From NCBI GenBank assembly GCA_014654705.1, contig JACVZY010000111.1, positions 1 to 54,784 on the forward strand: a stretch of DNA of 54,784 nt, given 5' to 3'. The translations under genes and the position numbers were made by a program. Shown here one piece after another: positions 15,680-24,246 of this stretch. The notes below the pieces were generated by a model. It was not told where the DNA came from. It saw nothing but the letters and a program-made list of their open reading frames with translations, and ran no database searches. How positions within the stretch are numbered: the stretch's first letter is position 1; each line of letters starts with the position of its first letter. The DNA is from Ignavibacteria bacterium. Its GTDB lineage: Bacteria > Bacteroidota > Ignavibacteria > Kapaibacteriales > UBA4661.

Positions 15680-18220
15680 TTACTCACTTTTAAGCGCCTC
15701 CACCGGATTTGCCTTTGCTGCCCTGAATGCTTGAAAAGCAATCGTTAGGAATGCAATAGCTACTGCCGACAGTCCCGCTGCAATAAAAATCACCGCTCCA
15801 AGAGCTGATCGAAGGTCGATTTTGTACGCAAAGTCCTGAAGCCAAGCATTCATGCCATACCATGCAAGCGGTAACGCAACGAGAATAGCAATGCCGACGA
15901 GCTTCAAAAAGTCTTTCGTCAGAAGTCCGATAATGCCTGATACGGACGCACCTAAGACTTTACGAATACCAATTTCTTTGGTGCGTTGTGTGATAATAAT
16001 TGCTGCCAATGCGAAAAGCCCCATGCAAGAAAGAGCAATCGCAATGCTCGCGGCGGACATTGCTATTTTTGTCATTCGCCATTGGTTTCTGTACATTCGC
16101 TCAATATTTTCATCAATGAACGAGCCAATCCAAGGGGTGTCGGGAGCTGCTGTTTTCCATGCCGTTTCCAACATAGCCACCGTTGCCGGAACATTCTCCG
16201 AGCGAATTCGCACAAAAATATAACTTGCCGGATAATTCAACCATGCAACATGTAGAGCCGGTTTTATCTCCCGCCTGAGTGATTCGTAGTGATAATTCGC
16301 CGTAACACCAATGACAGTGAGTGGTTCATGGTAATCGGCATCGCCGGGCTTTACATTTGGTTCGTTGACGGGAATCTGCACCCCAAGCACCGCCGACGGC
16401 GAAAATTCACCATTCTGCGCACGGCGTTTGCGTTCTGTTTCCGGCAGAAGATTCCAGATTTGCCGTGCCGACATTTCATTGACCACAATAGATTCTGACG
16501 TGTCCGCAGAATGAAATTTATCGAAGGTGCGTCCCGCGAGCATCGGTATTTGCATCGTTTCGATATAACCGACATTAACACCTAACACTTCGCCCCCCAC
16601 TTCCCCACCATTAAAATTCCACATTGATACACTGCTTGTATTTGAACCATCCAATCCTCGCCCAACGGGCTTTGTGGCACAACTCATGGAAAGAACATTG
16701 GGATTTGCCCCCACCAACGACCTAAATTTTTCCAAAATCTCACGACCATGCGCTCCGTCGCCTGTCGGAATCATCAAGACATAATCACGATTATAGCCAA
16801 GGGGCTTCTGCTGCATAAAATCCGTTTGCTGCCGCATCACAAGAGTACTGGTGATCAGACCTACTGCCAACGTAAACTGCACGACAACCAAGATATTTCT
16901 TAACCGAGACGGACTCACCTTCTGCACATTGCTTTTGAGCGTGGATGCTGCTTGCAGCCCGGAGACGTAGAAAGCTGGGTACGCACCGGCTCCAACACCA
17001 ATAACCAAAAACATGACCAGAACTGCACCCCAGAAAAAGAGATTTTCGGCAAGAGCAATCTCGCTACCGTGTTTGATAAGTAATGTATGTTTTGCATTTA
17101 CGGCGGAATTATATGCCGGCAATAATATCTCTGCTATAACAACGCTGAGACACAATGCAAACAAGACGACGAGCAGTGCTTCACCCAAGAATTGTACAAC
17201 CAATTGCTGACGACTAGCACCAATCGTTTTACGAATACCGACCTCGCGAGAACGAAGGAATGATCGGGCAAGCGATAAGTTGATAAAGTTAATCGAAGCA
17301 ATGAGCATAATGAAAATTGCAATAGCAGCAATCATATACACGTTACCTTTCCCATTCCGTGACGGATTGAGGACGGTACCAAAGTGCACGTCCGAAAGCG
17401 GCTGCAAACGCTTTGTGATATAGCTTCCGTCAGCAGAAGGTTTGACCCCAAGTTCTTTTTTGTCCTTGATGATTGCAGCATAATGCGAGGCAACCAGCGG
17501 CACCATTGCTCGCTCGGCTATACCTTGCGTGATTCCATTTTTTAAGCAAACATAGACTTCTGTGGAAACATTGTCCCAATGCCGCATCTGCTCTTGATAC
17601 CCGGGGATATTTTCGTATCGCACTACAACGGCAAGTTCAATTGATGAGGCATTTGGAGGATTTTCAATCACTCCGGTAATGGTAAACGGCTTTGTTTCCC
17701 CTCCAATGAGCACGGTGATTTGCTTGCCAAGAGCATTTGCATTTTCACCAAACATTTTGTCCGCAATACTTTTGGTGACGACAACGGCGCTGATATCATT
17801 CAAAGCCGCATCGGGACTGCCTTGCAGAAACTGGAATGAAAACATCCGAAAGAAATCTGCATCCACAAACGATGGCGACTCACGAAAGAGTGTACCGTTA
17901 TATTTCACCGCCGTAGGGTTTGCTGAATTAAGTCGGCTTGAATATTGGACTTCAGAAACTTCAGACTTGAGTGTGGGAGAGAAAGCAAGTGGCTGCGAGG
18001 TATATTTTCCGTCGCCATTGATAGTCTGCTCTTGATGATAGACCCGAAAAATGCGATCTTTGTTCGCATGAAAATTATCATAACTGAGTTCTTCGCGTAT
18101 GGCAGGCAGGAGCAGCATACAACACGCCATTCCAAGCGCCAGTCCAAAGATATTGACAAACGCCATTGCCTTGCGGCGCATGAGATTCCGAAAAGCAATT
18201 TTGAAATAATTGTACAGCAT
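15680..18220 (-). CDS. FtsX/MacB-type ABC exporter permease (permease 1)
   Basis: The 846-residue protein starts at the ATG at 18220 (MLYNYFKIAFRNLMRRK, the family start); the frame is open upstream without family sequence. Layout: helix 1 (residues 20-42), a MacB-type periplasmic domain to about residue 280, three helices around 325-470, a second periplasmic domain (510-720), then three helices. RSREVGIRKTIGASRQQL and RTKEIGIRKVLGASVSG mark the two FtsX domains, and it ends in ANPVEALKSE. This is the double FtsX form common in Bacteroidota. It has no ATPase partner nearby. A paired palindrome (18348-18384) and a TTTGGCAC element (18286-18279) precede it, as at three other loci here. Confidence 0.9.
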   Translation of the reverse strand: MLYNYFKIAFRNLMRRKAMAFVNIFGLALGMACCMLLLPAIREELSYDNFHANKDRIFRVYHQEQTINGDGKYTSQPLAFSPTLKSEVSEVQYSSRLNSANPTAVKYNGTLFRESPSFVDADFFRMFSFQFLQGSPDAALNDISAVVVTKSIADKMFGENANALGKQITVLIGGETKPFTITGVIENPPNASSIELAVVVRYENIPGYQEQMRHWDNVSTEVYVCLKNGITQGIAERAMVPLVASHYAAIIKDKKELGVKPSADGSYITKRLQPLSDVHFGTVLNPSRNGKGNVYMIAAIAIFIMLIASINFINLSLARSFLRSREVGIRKTIGASRQQLVVQFLGEALLVVLFALCLSVVIAEILLPAYNSAVNAKHTLLIKHGSEIALAENLFFWGAVLVMFLVIGVGAGAYPAFYVSGLQAASTLKSNVQKVSPSRLRNILVVVQFTLAVGLITSTLVMRQQTDFMQQKPLGYNRDYVLMIPTGDGAHGREILEKFRSLVGANPNVLSMSCATKPVGRGLDGSNTSSVSMWNFNGGEVGGEVLGVNVGYIETMQIPMLAGRTFDKFHSADTSESIVVNEMSARQIWNLLPETERKRRAQNGEFSPSAVLGVQIPVNEPNVKPGDADYHEPLTVIGVTANYHYESLRREIKPALHVAWLNYPASYIFVRIRSENVPATVAMLETAWKTAAPDTPWIGSFIDENIERMYRNQWRMTKIAMSAASIAIALSCMGLFALAAIIITQRTKEIGIRKVLGASVSGIIGLLTKDFLKLVGIAILVALPLAWYGMNAWLQDFAYKIDLRSALGAVIFIAAGLSAVAIAFLTIAFQAFRAAKANPVEALKSE

Positions 18221-18266
18221 GGTGTTACAAAGTTTGATGGCTGAAACGTAGTTTTTTTGAAAAGCC

Positions 18267-18286
18267 CTTAAAGATACGTGCCAAAA
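18267..18286 (-). promoter_or_regulatory. Candidate sigma-54-type promoter A
   Basis: Read on the reverse strand, TTTGGCACGTATCTTTAAGG contains a perfect -24 element (TGGCACG). The -12 element is degenerate (TTTA where TTGC is expected). It lies 61 bp downstream of the paired palindrome at 18348-18384 and about 45 bp before the permease start codon. Confidence 0.55.
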
Positions 18287-18347
18287 TATGGAGACAAGTT
18301 TTAATGCGGCTTGCAACGGATTTTACCATACCCCATAAAACAAAAAC

Positions 18348-18384
18348 TGTTCACAAGTGAACACTAATTGTTCATCTGCGAACA
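18348..18384 (-). promoter_or_regulatory. Paired activator site A (two 16-bp palindromes, 5-bp spacer)
   Basis: TGTTCACAAGTGAACA (18348-18363) and TGTTCATCTGCGAACA (18369-18384) are both imperfect palindromes fitting TGTTCAYNNNYGRACA. Their centres are 21 bp apart, two helical turns. Together they form a larger inverted repeat flanked by A-tract and T-tract. The same arrangement occurs at 27286, 41917 and 50437. Likely an upstream activator sequence for the NtrC-family regulator at 25783-27192. Confidence 0.75.
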
Positions 18385-18408
18385 GTTTTTCGGTGAATTT
18401 CAGCGTAT

Positions 18409-18843
18409 CTATGGAAATAAACGAAGGCTTCTGACACTATCAGGGTTATACAAACTATCACGTACCAATGCTCCGAGATGCCACCACGAAAGCTGCACCG
18501 TATCGCGGTCTTGAATGAAAAACCGACTTCGATTGAAATTTACAACGGCTTTTGCTGCAACTTTTGTACCTATGCTTGGATTAGTAACGGGAGTCCACAA
18601 AACAACTGGCAAAATTCTTTCCGGAAACACTGCAAGAAAAACATCTTTTTCTGTGTTGTTTGTGACAATTAGATTTTCGCCGCTCAATTTGGCACAGACT
18701 TCTGGCTTTGTGGGGTTAAGCGGAGAAAATGAACAGGATTCAACTGCCGATGCCGTTTCTACAACGGGAGGAATTGGCTCGGCTGGAGAACACGCCACAA
18801 GCAATACCAAACCAAGCACAGGAAGCAAACGAAAGAATACCAT
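18409..18843 (-). CDS. Unrecognised small lipoprotein
   Basis: The 144-residue product starts with a lipoprotein signal: hydrophobic residues 3-17 then VLLVACSPAEP, a lipobox with Cys at residue 18. The mature part contains a run suggesting beta strands (NLIVTNNTEKDVFLAVFPERILPVVLW) and ends in VRSLRLFP. No domain was recognised. The NTEKDVFLAVFP segment resembles proteins that describe non-structured beta-sandwich folds, but this is not enough for a family. It sits just upstream of regulatory site A on the same strand; there is no sign that it belongs to that operon because site A separates them. Confidence 0.65.
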   Translation of the reverse strand: MVFFRLLPVLGLVLLVACSPAEPIPPVVETASAVESCSFSPLNPTKPEVCAKLSGENLIVTNNTEKDVFLAVFPERILPVVLWTPVTNPSIGTKVAAKAVVNFNRSRFFIQDRDTVQLSWWHLGALVRDSLYNPDSVRSLRLFP

Positions 18844-18970
18844 GACAACACCTTACAGAGAAATGGGAAAAACTGTGCGAGAGGAAGCCTCGCGCTGTTG
18901 ATTTATCCTGTAGGAGTCATTAAAGAACAAAAAGTCACATTTGCTTCAACGGAGCAACATAGTGCAGCCA

Positions 18971-19516
18971 TTACAAATTCCCAATTTTCCAATTGAGCGC
19001 TCGCTCTTTTAAGTCCGCAAGCATCGCTTCTTTGACTGCGGCGTAGAGTTTTGCTTCATCTCGCTCGCTCAATTGCTCGCCTGTTCCCGTTCTGCGCCTC
19101 TTTTCAAGAAATGCTTCAGTGATGGACGCAAGATTTCTGAAGTATCTCGGCTCGTAGTCGGTCTTAAGATCGCCGATACTTTTGGAATTAATTTGCCCAA
19201 TAAGCGTATCAATATCTGGTTTCAAAATGATAAATGCTTCTTCCACATACTGCTTCATTGCTTCTTCTGTGAGTATTACAGAATTTTTCTCATCCGTGTT
19301 TTCCATCAGCAAAAGGGTCTTGTGTTTTTCAATGGTAGAATCATAATGCTCGTCCAGTAGTTGAACAATGCCTATTGGCTTTGCTCGTAAACTTTTTCCG
19401 AGTGTATTGCTGAAATAAATGACAATACCGCCCAATGCAATAACAGCGACAATAACTTCAATAACAATCATAAAAGCGCTCTTTATTCTATATGTTGTGT
19501 GTAGGCTTGAAAACAT
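18971..19516 (-). CDS. Single-span membrane protein of unknown function
   Basis: From ATG 19516 the protein has 181 residues; the frame can be extended to a TTG at 19555. One membrane helix (SAFMIVIEVIVAVIALGGIVIYFS, about residues 14-37) is followed by a charged, mainly helical domain with many Glu, Lys and Asp residues (EAMKQYVEEAFIILKPDIDTLIGQI, LSERDEAKLYAAVKEAMLADLKERALNW). No family was recognised. It is monocistronic as far as can be seen, with 127 bp to the lipoprotein gene downstream. Confidence 0.6.
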   Translation of the reverse strand: MFSSLHTTYRIKSAFMIVIEVIVAVIALGGIVIYFSNTLGKSLRAKPIGIVQLLDEHYDSTIEKHKTLLLMENTDEKNSVILTEEAMKQYVEEAFIILKPDIDTLIGQINSKSIGDLKTDYEPRYFRNLASITEAFLEKRRRTGTGEQLSERDEAKLYAAVKEAMLADLKERALNWKIGNL

Positions 19517-19730
19517 CTGAGTTACTAATTTGCGTATTTGCTTGATTTTTCGCAAACAAAAGGCTTTGCACGTTTGTCAACCTTTTTCCCCTGCTTCTCG
19601 TCCAACGCTCCAGACAAGAGGTCGCCCCTCAATAGCGCTACTGTGAAGTAACGATACGAGAAACCACAAAGCGCTGTCTCATCCCCGGCTCAACGTTGTG
19701 CTTTTTGTTGCACATTTATTTTTTCTTCCC

Positions 19731-20648
19731 ATGAACACGTTCCGTACACTCGTATTGCTGATTATCAGCAATGCAGTCTTTGCCATTGCCCAAACGATTC
19801 TTGCCCATGCTCAAGCACAGCCGCAAAAGCCAATAGAAACACATCTTTTGGGGAAAGTAACGCTGGGCGCACTCCGACAAGCCCCCTTTGCTGAATGGTT
19901 TGAAAAAGGGTACAATGACTATTCACCCACACCATCAGTCTTAGAGCGACTTACAACAGTGCCTATACAGAAAGAACTTTCCAGCATAAAAATCCAGATT
20001 TTTCTTGGAACATGGTGCGGAGATAGCAAGCGTGAAGTTCCGCACATGGTCAAAGTTCTACATAAAGCCGGAGTGCCGGATGCCAATATTGAGTTCATTT
20101 GCCTCAGCAGCGCGGATTCACTCTACAAACAAAGCCCTACCCACGAAGAGCGTGGACGCGAGATTTACCGCGTACCGACCGTGGTTTTCATGCAAAATGG
20201 AAAAGAAGCAGGGCGAATAGTGGAGTTTCCCGCAGAATCCTTGGAGCGTGATGTGCTGGCAATACTAAACAAGAGCGGCTACGCGCCCAATTATCGCAGT
20301 TATCCTCTGGTACAATCATGGCTTCAAAGCGGTCTTCTCCGCGACACCAATACAAGCGTGTATGGCATCGCTGCTAAATTACGCTTCACTGTCAGCAGCG
20401 AAAGCGAGTTGAACAGCGTAGGCTACGTGCTGCTTGCACGGGGACAAACGCAAGAAGCAATTTTCATTTTTGGCGTGAATGCTCGTCTCTTTCCCCAATC
20501 CTCTAACTGTTTTGATTCTTTAGCCGAAAGCTACGAAAAAGCAGGAAATATGCTACTCGCTGCCAAATATTATGAACGGGCTTTTGAATTGGATTCCAAA
20601 AATGCTCACGCTTTGGCGCGATTAGTCAAATTAAAATCGCTCTTGTAA
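19731..20648 (+). CDS. Exported thioredoxin-like protein with C-terminal TPR
   Basis: The protein has 305 residues from ATG 19731 (MNTFRTLVLLIISNAVFAIA is a signal peptide); an upstream in-frame start at 19698 is less likely. Residues 75-185 form a thioredoxin-like domain with IQIFLGTWCGDSKREVPHM. The active site is WCGDS, with a single Cys instead of CxxC, as in the group that includes bacillithiol or BrxA-like and other single-Cys thioredoxin folds. VPTVVFMQNGKEAGRIVE supplies the cis-Pro loop. Residues 225-300 have tetratricopeptide features (SVGYVLLARGQTQEAIFIFGVNARLFP, YEKAGNMLLAAKYYERAFELDSKN). Disulfide-independent or glutathionylation chemistry is possible, but the substrate is unknown. 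Confidence 0.75.
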   Translation: MNTFRTLVLLIISNAVFAIAQTILAHAQAQPQKPIETHLLGKVTLGALRQAPFAEWFEKGYNDYSPTPSVLERLTTVPIQKELSSIKIQIFLGTWCGDSKREVPHMVKVLHKAGVPDANIEFICLSSADSLYKQSPTHEERGREIYRVPTVVFMQNGKEAGRIVEFPAESLERDVLAILNKSGYAPNYRSYPLVQSWLQSGLLRDTNTSVYGIAAKLRFTVSSESELNSVGYVLLARGQTQEAIFIFGVNARLFPQSSNCFDSLAESYEKAGNMLLAAKYYERAFELDSKNAHALARLVKLKSLL

Positions 20649-20664
20649 TTTCCCACACCAAATC

Positions 20665-20707
20665 AAGCCTGATGCAGAGAATTGACGTATAAAACTGTAT
20701 CAGGCTT
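20665..20707. terminator. Bidirectional hairpin between convergent genes
   Basis: AAGCCTGATGCAG (20665-20677) pairs with CTGTATCAGGCTT (20695-20707), 13 bp with one G-T wobble, between the convergent thioredoxin-like and MutS-like genes. The T-tract is short (3-4 T). It overlaps the last codons of the reverse-strand gene. Probably a shared terminator. Confidence 0.55.
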
Positions 20708-22622
20708 TTCGGCTGGAAAAATTAGCAGATAACTCTTCACGAACAATACCCATTTGTTGCATGAGGAACGTTGCGTTCTTGTTATGTGCCACTCCTCGGC
20801 GGAGTGTATAATCAAACGAAAGTTCGCCTTGCTGAATCTCGCCCTCAAAGCAGTAGTTTCGCACAAGAGCGGGGTATTCAGTTTCCAAAGCACCAATCTC
20901 TGTATCATGCGTGGCAATCACTGCCAGTGTCGGAAGCGAAATGAGTTGTTGCAGCAGCCCGACCGTTCCCGATTTTTTATCAGCAGAATTCGTCCCGCGC
21001 AAAATTTCATCCAAAATCACGAGTGCACGATGCCCATTCCGAAGCCGTTCAACGATAAATTGTAAACGCTTCAGTTCTGCATAAAAGTACGATTCCTGCT
21101 TTTCCAAAGAGTCCGAAGCCCGCATACTTGTAAGCACCTCGCATACAGAGACTTCGAATGATGACGCACAAACAGGTAAACCAACGAGCGCAAGCACAGC
21201 ATTGATGCCGATTGCGCGCAAAAACGTGCTTTTGCCAGCCATATTCGCACCTGTTATCACCACGAGCGCTCCCATTGTTTTATCAAGCGTAATAGTATTA
21301 CGAACAGCCTCACCGCCATCTAAAAAAGGGTGTGCCAGCCCCGAGGCGCGAAACACAAAATCATCGGACTCATGGACGAGGGGTTGAATATACGTGGGAT
21401 TGTTAAACACAAAGCCCGCCATACTACAAAGCGCATCCATCCTCGCAAGCACATCAAACCATTCTTCGACCTCTTGTCCGTGACGATTTCGCCATTGCTC
21501 CAATATCCGAACGCAATGCAGGTGCCAAAAAACTGTTCCGTTCAGCAGCACAGCACCGACCATACTCTGCCCCATTTCAAAATAATTCATTGCGCTAGCA
21601 AGTTCACGAATACTTTTCCACGCACGGTCTGAAACTGCAACCATCGAAGCCAGCTCAGGCTCATGAAATGGCACAGCACCCGAAGAGGAAGCAGAGACAC
21701 CGTGCTCGCGCAGAATACGAAACAGGCGCACATAGACACCTAGCAGCCCTGCAACTCGCTTTAGAAGCGCCGCCTCCGTAGTAATGCGCCGAAGGAAAAG
21801 TGCAAAAAATAGAAACTGGACAATCATACAGCCCCACACAAGTTTTGTCCATGGAGAATTTTCCACGTCATTGAAAACATTCCAAAAGGCAACCCCTGCA
21901 CAGATAAGCGTTATCACCGGAAGAATCCAGATTACAGCACTGAGCGCCAAATGTGTTGAAAATAAATTCTCCTTTTGCAACCACACTCGCAATCCCTCGT
22001 GTTCACCAAGGCTCATGTTCCGTTCACGCTTTGCTGATTGCCATTCCTCACGAAAGCTCGTGGCAGCACTGAGTTCTTGAATCATTCTCTGACGAGCGTC
22101 AATCTCTTCTTTACGTGTAAGTGGCGTTGTAAGCCATTCTGCAAGACGCTTATAGCCAAGCGCCGTACCAGTGCGGTTCATACGCTGAAAAAGTGAAGCA
22201 TGACCAAAAATGTCAAGGTCAAGTGAATATGCCTGCGAAGTCGGCAAAGACGTATCACTCAAAAATTCGCCACCATGCGGTATGTGCGCTCTATCGCCCT
22301 GCAAGGCACGAAGTTCTTCATCATTGACCCGGTGAAGACTTTCGATACGTTCCTTTGCTCCGAACAAACGGGCGTGAATTGTTACGAGTAGAATAAACGC
22401 AGCAGAGGAAATCAGCAAACCAATATTCAACCCGATATGGGGAACACCATTTGCAGCGTAATAATCACCATAGAGCGAATAAATACCAAATCCTGCCATG
22501 GCAATAAAACTTACGAGCCGCGCAAGCGAAATGCGAGCAATTTGTTTGGTCAAGCGTTTCAAGTCAGCGTGATAACGCAATATTTTTGCAGTATAAAAAT
22601 CGTTAGGCGAAGGAAATTGCAT
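20700..22622 (-). CDS. MutS-related ATPase lacking the mismatch-recognition domain
   Basis: The 640-residue protein has two hydrophobic stretches near residues 32-75 and another pair near 225-270, so it is probably membrane-attached. A MutS core region lies at about residues 130-400, and a MutS domain V ATPase in the last 200 residues. The ATPase carries GANMAGKSTFLRAIG (Walker A), the conserved QESYFYAEL segment, LVILDEILRGTNSADK (Walker B and following loop) and IATHDTEIGALE. The N-terminal mismatch-binding domain is absent. Such membrane-linked MutS-like proteins are common in Bacteroidota, and their function is not established. A role in standard mismatch repair is unlikely. Confidence 0.85.
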   Translation of the reverse strand: MQFPSPNDFYTAKILRYHADLKRLTKQIARISLARLVSFIAMAGFGIYSLYGDYYAANGVPHIGLNIGLLISSAAFILLVTIHARLFGAKERIESLHRVNDEELRALQGDRAHIPHGGEFLSDTSLPTSQAYSLDLDIFGHASLFQRMNRTGTALGYKRLAEWLTTPLTRKEEIDARQRMIQELSAATSFREEWQSAKRERNMSLGEHEGLRVWLQKENLFSTHLALSAVIWILPVITLICAGVAFWNVFNDVENSPWTKLVWGCMIVQFLFFALFLRRITTEAALLKRVAGLLGVYVRLFRILREHGVSASSSGAVPFHEPELASMVAVSDRAWKSIRELASAMNYFEMGQSMVGAVLLNGTVFWHLHCVRILEQWRNRHGQEVEEWFDVLARMDALCSMAGFVFNNPTYIQPLVHESDDFVFRASGLAHPFLDGGEAVRNTITLDKTMGALVVITGANMAGKSTFLRAIGINAVLALVGLPVCASSFEVSVCEVLTSMRASDSLEKQESYFYAELKRLQFIVERLRNGHRALVILDEILRGTNSADKKSGTVGLLQQLISLPTLAVIATHDTEIGALETEYPALVRNYCFEGEIQQGELSFDYTLRRGVAHNKNATFLMQQMGIVREELSANFSSRKA

Positions 22623-22942
22623 GAACGTTTTGCGTTTTTGAAATGGAAATGTGATTGGGGTTTCCCTAATGGACGTACAATCCTCTGAAGAATTACCTCA
22701 CATCCGTTACTTTCAGATGAGGATAAACGCATGAAATTTTTTGTCCCTCATAAATACTCGTTTTACAGAACAAGCGAGTATGCTCTCTTGTTCAACAATG
22801 CGCGTATTTACGCCATTTATTTTTTTATGCAATAGCCCTACATCGTTAGTGCAGTACTTTGAAATCAAGATTTTTGAATTACCATAAAATTATTAACTTT
22901 GCGATTCAAACCCATTTTCTTGCACACTATCAAGGTTTTGCC
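22623..22942. other. Intergenic region between divergent genes
   Basis: These 320 bases separate the MutS-like gene (reverse) from the Tyr/Pro-rich protein gene (forward) and must hold both promoters. The sequence is AT-rich. No repeat, hairpin or small gene was recognised. Confidence 0.5.
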
Positions 22943-23773
22943 ATGCGCTGTGAATTTACACTTCGCCAAATTTTTGTTGTACGTCTCGCACTTGCTTGCT
23001 TGCTTTTGATTGGTGCAAGTACGCTCTCCGCACAGCAATACTACCGACCTTCTACATACCCGTACTCGTACCCGCCGTCAAGTTATCGGCAGTACGCGCC
23101 TTCGTACTATACGCCTTCATATACGCCACCTTCATACAATGCTCCTCTGTATTCGACACCACCGTCGTCTTATACTCAACCATATTCCATGTACTCTCAG
23201 CCCTACTCTGCTCAGTACAACGACGAGGGAACATACTACGACGCACCTCAGACAGGAACAAGTGAGCTTGGTCTGCGCTACCTCAAACTTGCCAATTCCT
23301 ACCGCGAAGCCCGCAATGTGGATATGGCGCAATACTATGCACGGCGCGGCTTTGACCTTGTTCGCGGTCGTGGTAGTCGTTATTGGGAGGCAGTTGCGAA
23401 CGAGTATTTGGGTTTGATTTATCGTGACATGGGCGATTACGCGACGGCATTAGAATATTTGCGCCGTGCCGAAAGTACCTATCGGACGGTGATTAGCCCG
23501 CTTCGCACAGAAAGCAGTGTGAATGCGGTACAGAGAATTATGAGTGATGTAGAATTTGGTTCGCGCTATTTTTACTCGCCAAAGGCATTGCAAAATTATC
23601 GTTGGAATACGGACTCTCCCTATTATTCTCGGTATGTTGCGCCCCAGTTCCCCAACGCTTCCGCTATTGAGCGAGAGCGGCTTTCGAGAACAAATATGAT
23701 TTTGCAAGCACGATTGACTGAATTAGAAGAACGACTCCGAAATATAGAGCAGCCGGTCTATTACGGACGATAA
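22943..23773 (+). CDS. Exported Tyr/Pro/Ser-rich protein with helical repeat domain
   Basis: The protein has 276 residues from ATG 22943, where a signal peptide begins (RQIFVVRLALACLLLIGASTLSAQ); the frame is open upstream to 22859. Residues 34-105 are low-complexity, built of YxPSxYxPPSY-like units (for example SYYTPSYTPPSY). Residues 115-205 look like a TPR region (GLRYLKLANSYREARNVDMAQYYARRGFDLV, ANEYLGLIYRDMGDYATALEYLRRAEST). The C-terminus has a coiled coil (ERERLSRTNMILQARLTELEERLRNIE). The combination suggests an envelope scaffold protein. No family name can be given. Confidence 0.7.
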   Translation: MRCEFTLRQIFVVRLALACLLLIGASTLSAQQYYRPSTYPYSYPPSSYRQYAPSYYTPSYTPPSYNAPLYSTPPSSYTQPYSMYSQPYSAQYNDEGTYYDAPQTGTSELGLRYLKLANSYREARNVDMAQYYARRGFDLVRGRGSRYWEAVANEYLGLIYRDMGDYATALEYLRRAESTYRTVISPLRTESSVNAVQRIMSDVEFGSRYFYSPKALQNYRWNTDSPYYSRYVAPQFPNASAIERERLSRTNMILQARLTELEERLRNIEQPVYYGR

Positions 23774-23838
23774 CTGCCTTTCTGCTTGAAGTGTTATTTC
23801 GTATTTGTTGCTGATAAAATACAAAAGACCAATCCCGA

Positions 23839-24210
23839 ATGACTATACCCTTTGCCAAGTATCTGGACATTGAAATTTTACCCGCATCACAAGGCATGGC
23901 GCATCTTCAAGCTGTCGTTCGAGAAAATCATACCAACAGCTTTGGAACTGCTCATGGCGGCTATTTGAATGCACTCGCCGATACGGCTTTGGAAATTGCA
24001 TCGAATAGTTACGATGTGCCTGCTGTGGCGCTCACGACTAGTATGCAGTACCACAAAGCTGCACCGATTGGAATGGCTTTGGAAATACGTGCACACGAGA
24101 CGCATCGTGGGCGAAGTACGGCAACGTACCACATCGCGATAACCTCAGAAGGAAGTGTAATTGCGACCTTCACGGGAACTGTTTTTCGCAAGCAACCAAC
24201 GATAAAGTAG
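23839..24210 (+). CDS. PaaI-type hotdog thioesterase
   Basis: The 123-residue protein fits a single hotdog domain. The motif NSFGTAHGGYLNALADTALEIA is the PaaI/YbgC-like HGGxxxxLAD catalytic segment, with His-Gly-Gly and Asp at the positions used for acyl-CoA thioester hydrolysis. LTTSMQYHKAAPIGMALEIRAHETHRGRSTATYHIAI supplies the central strands. Length is normal. It lies 65 bp after the Tyr/Pro-rich gene and converges on the histidine kinase gene. Likely substrate: an acyl- or aryl-CoA, not determinable here. Confidence 0.88.
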   Translation: MTIPFAKYLDIEILPASQGMAHLQAVVRENHTNSFGTAHGGYLNALADTALEIASNSYDVPAVALTTSMQYHKAAPIGMALEIRAHETHRGRSTATYHIAITSEGSVIATFTGTVFRKQPTIK

Positions 24211-24246
24211 TTTTACAACACACGTCTTCAAAAAATTCTTGCATTT

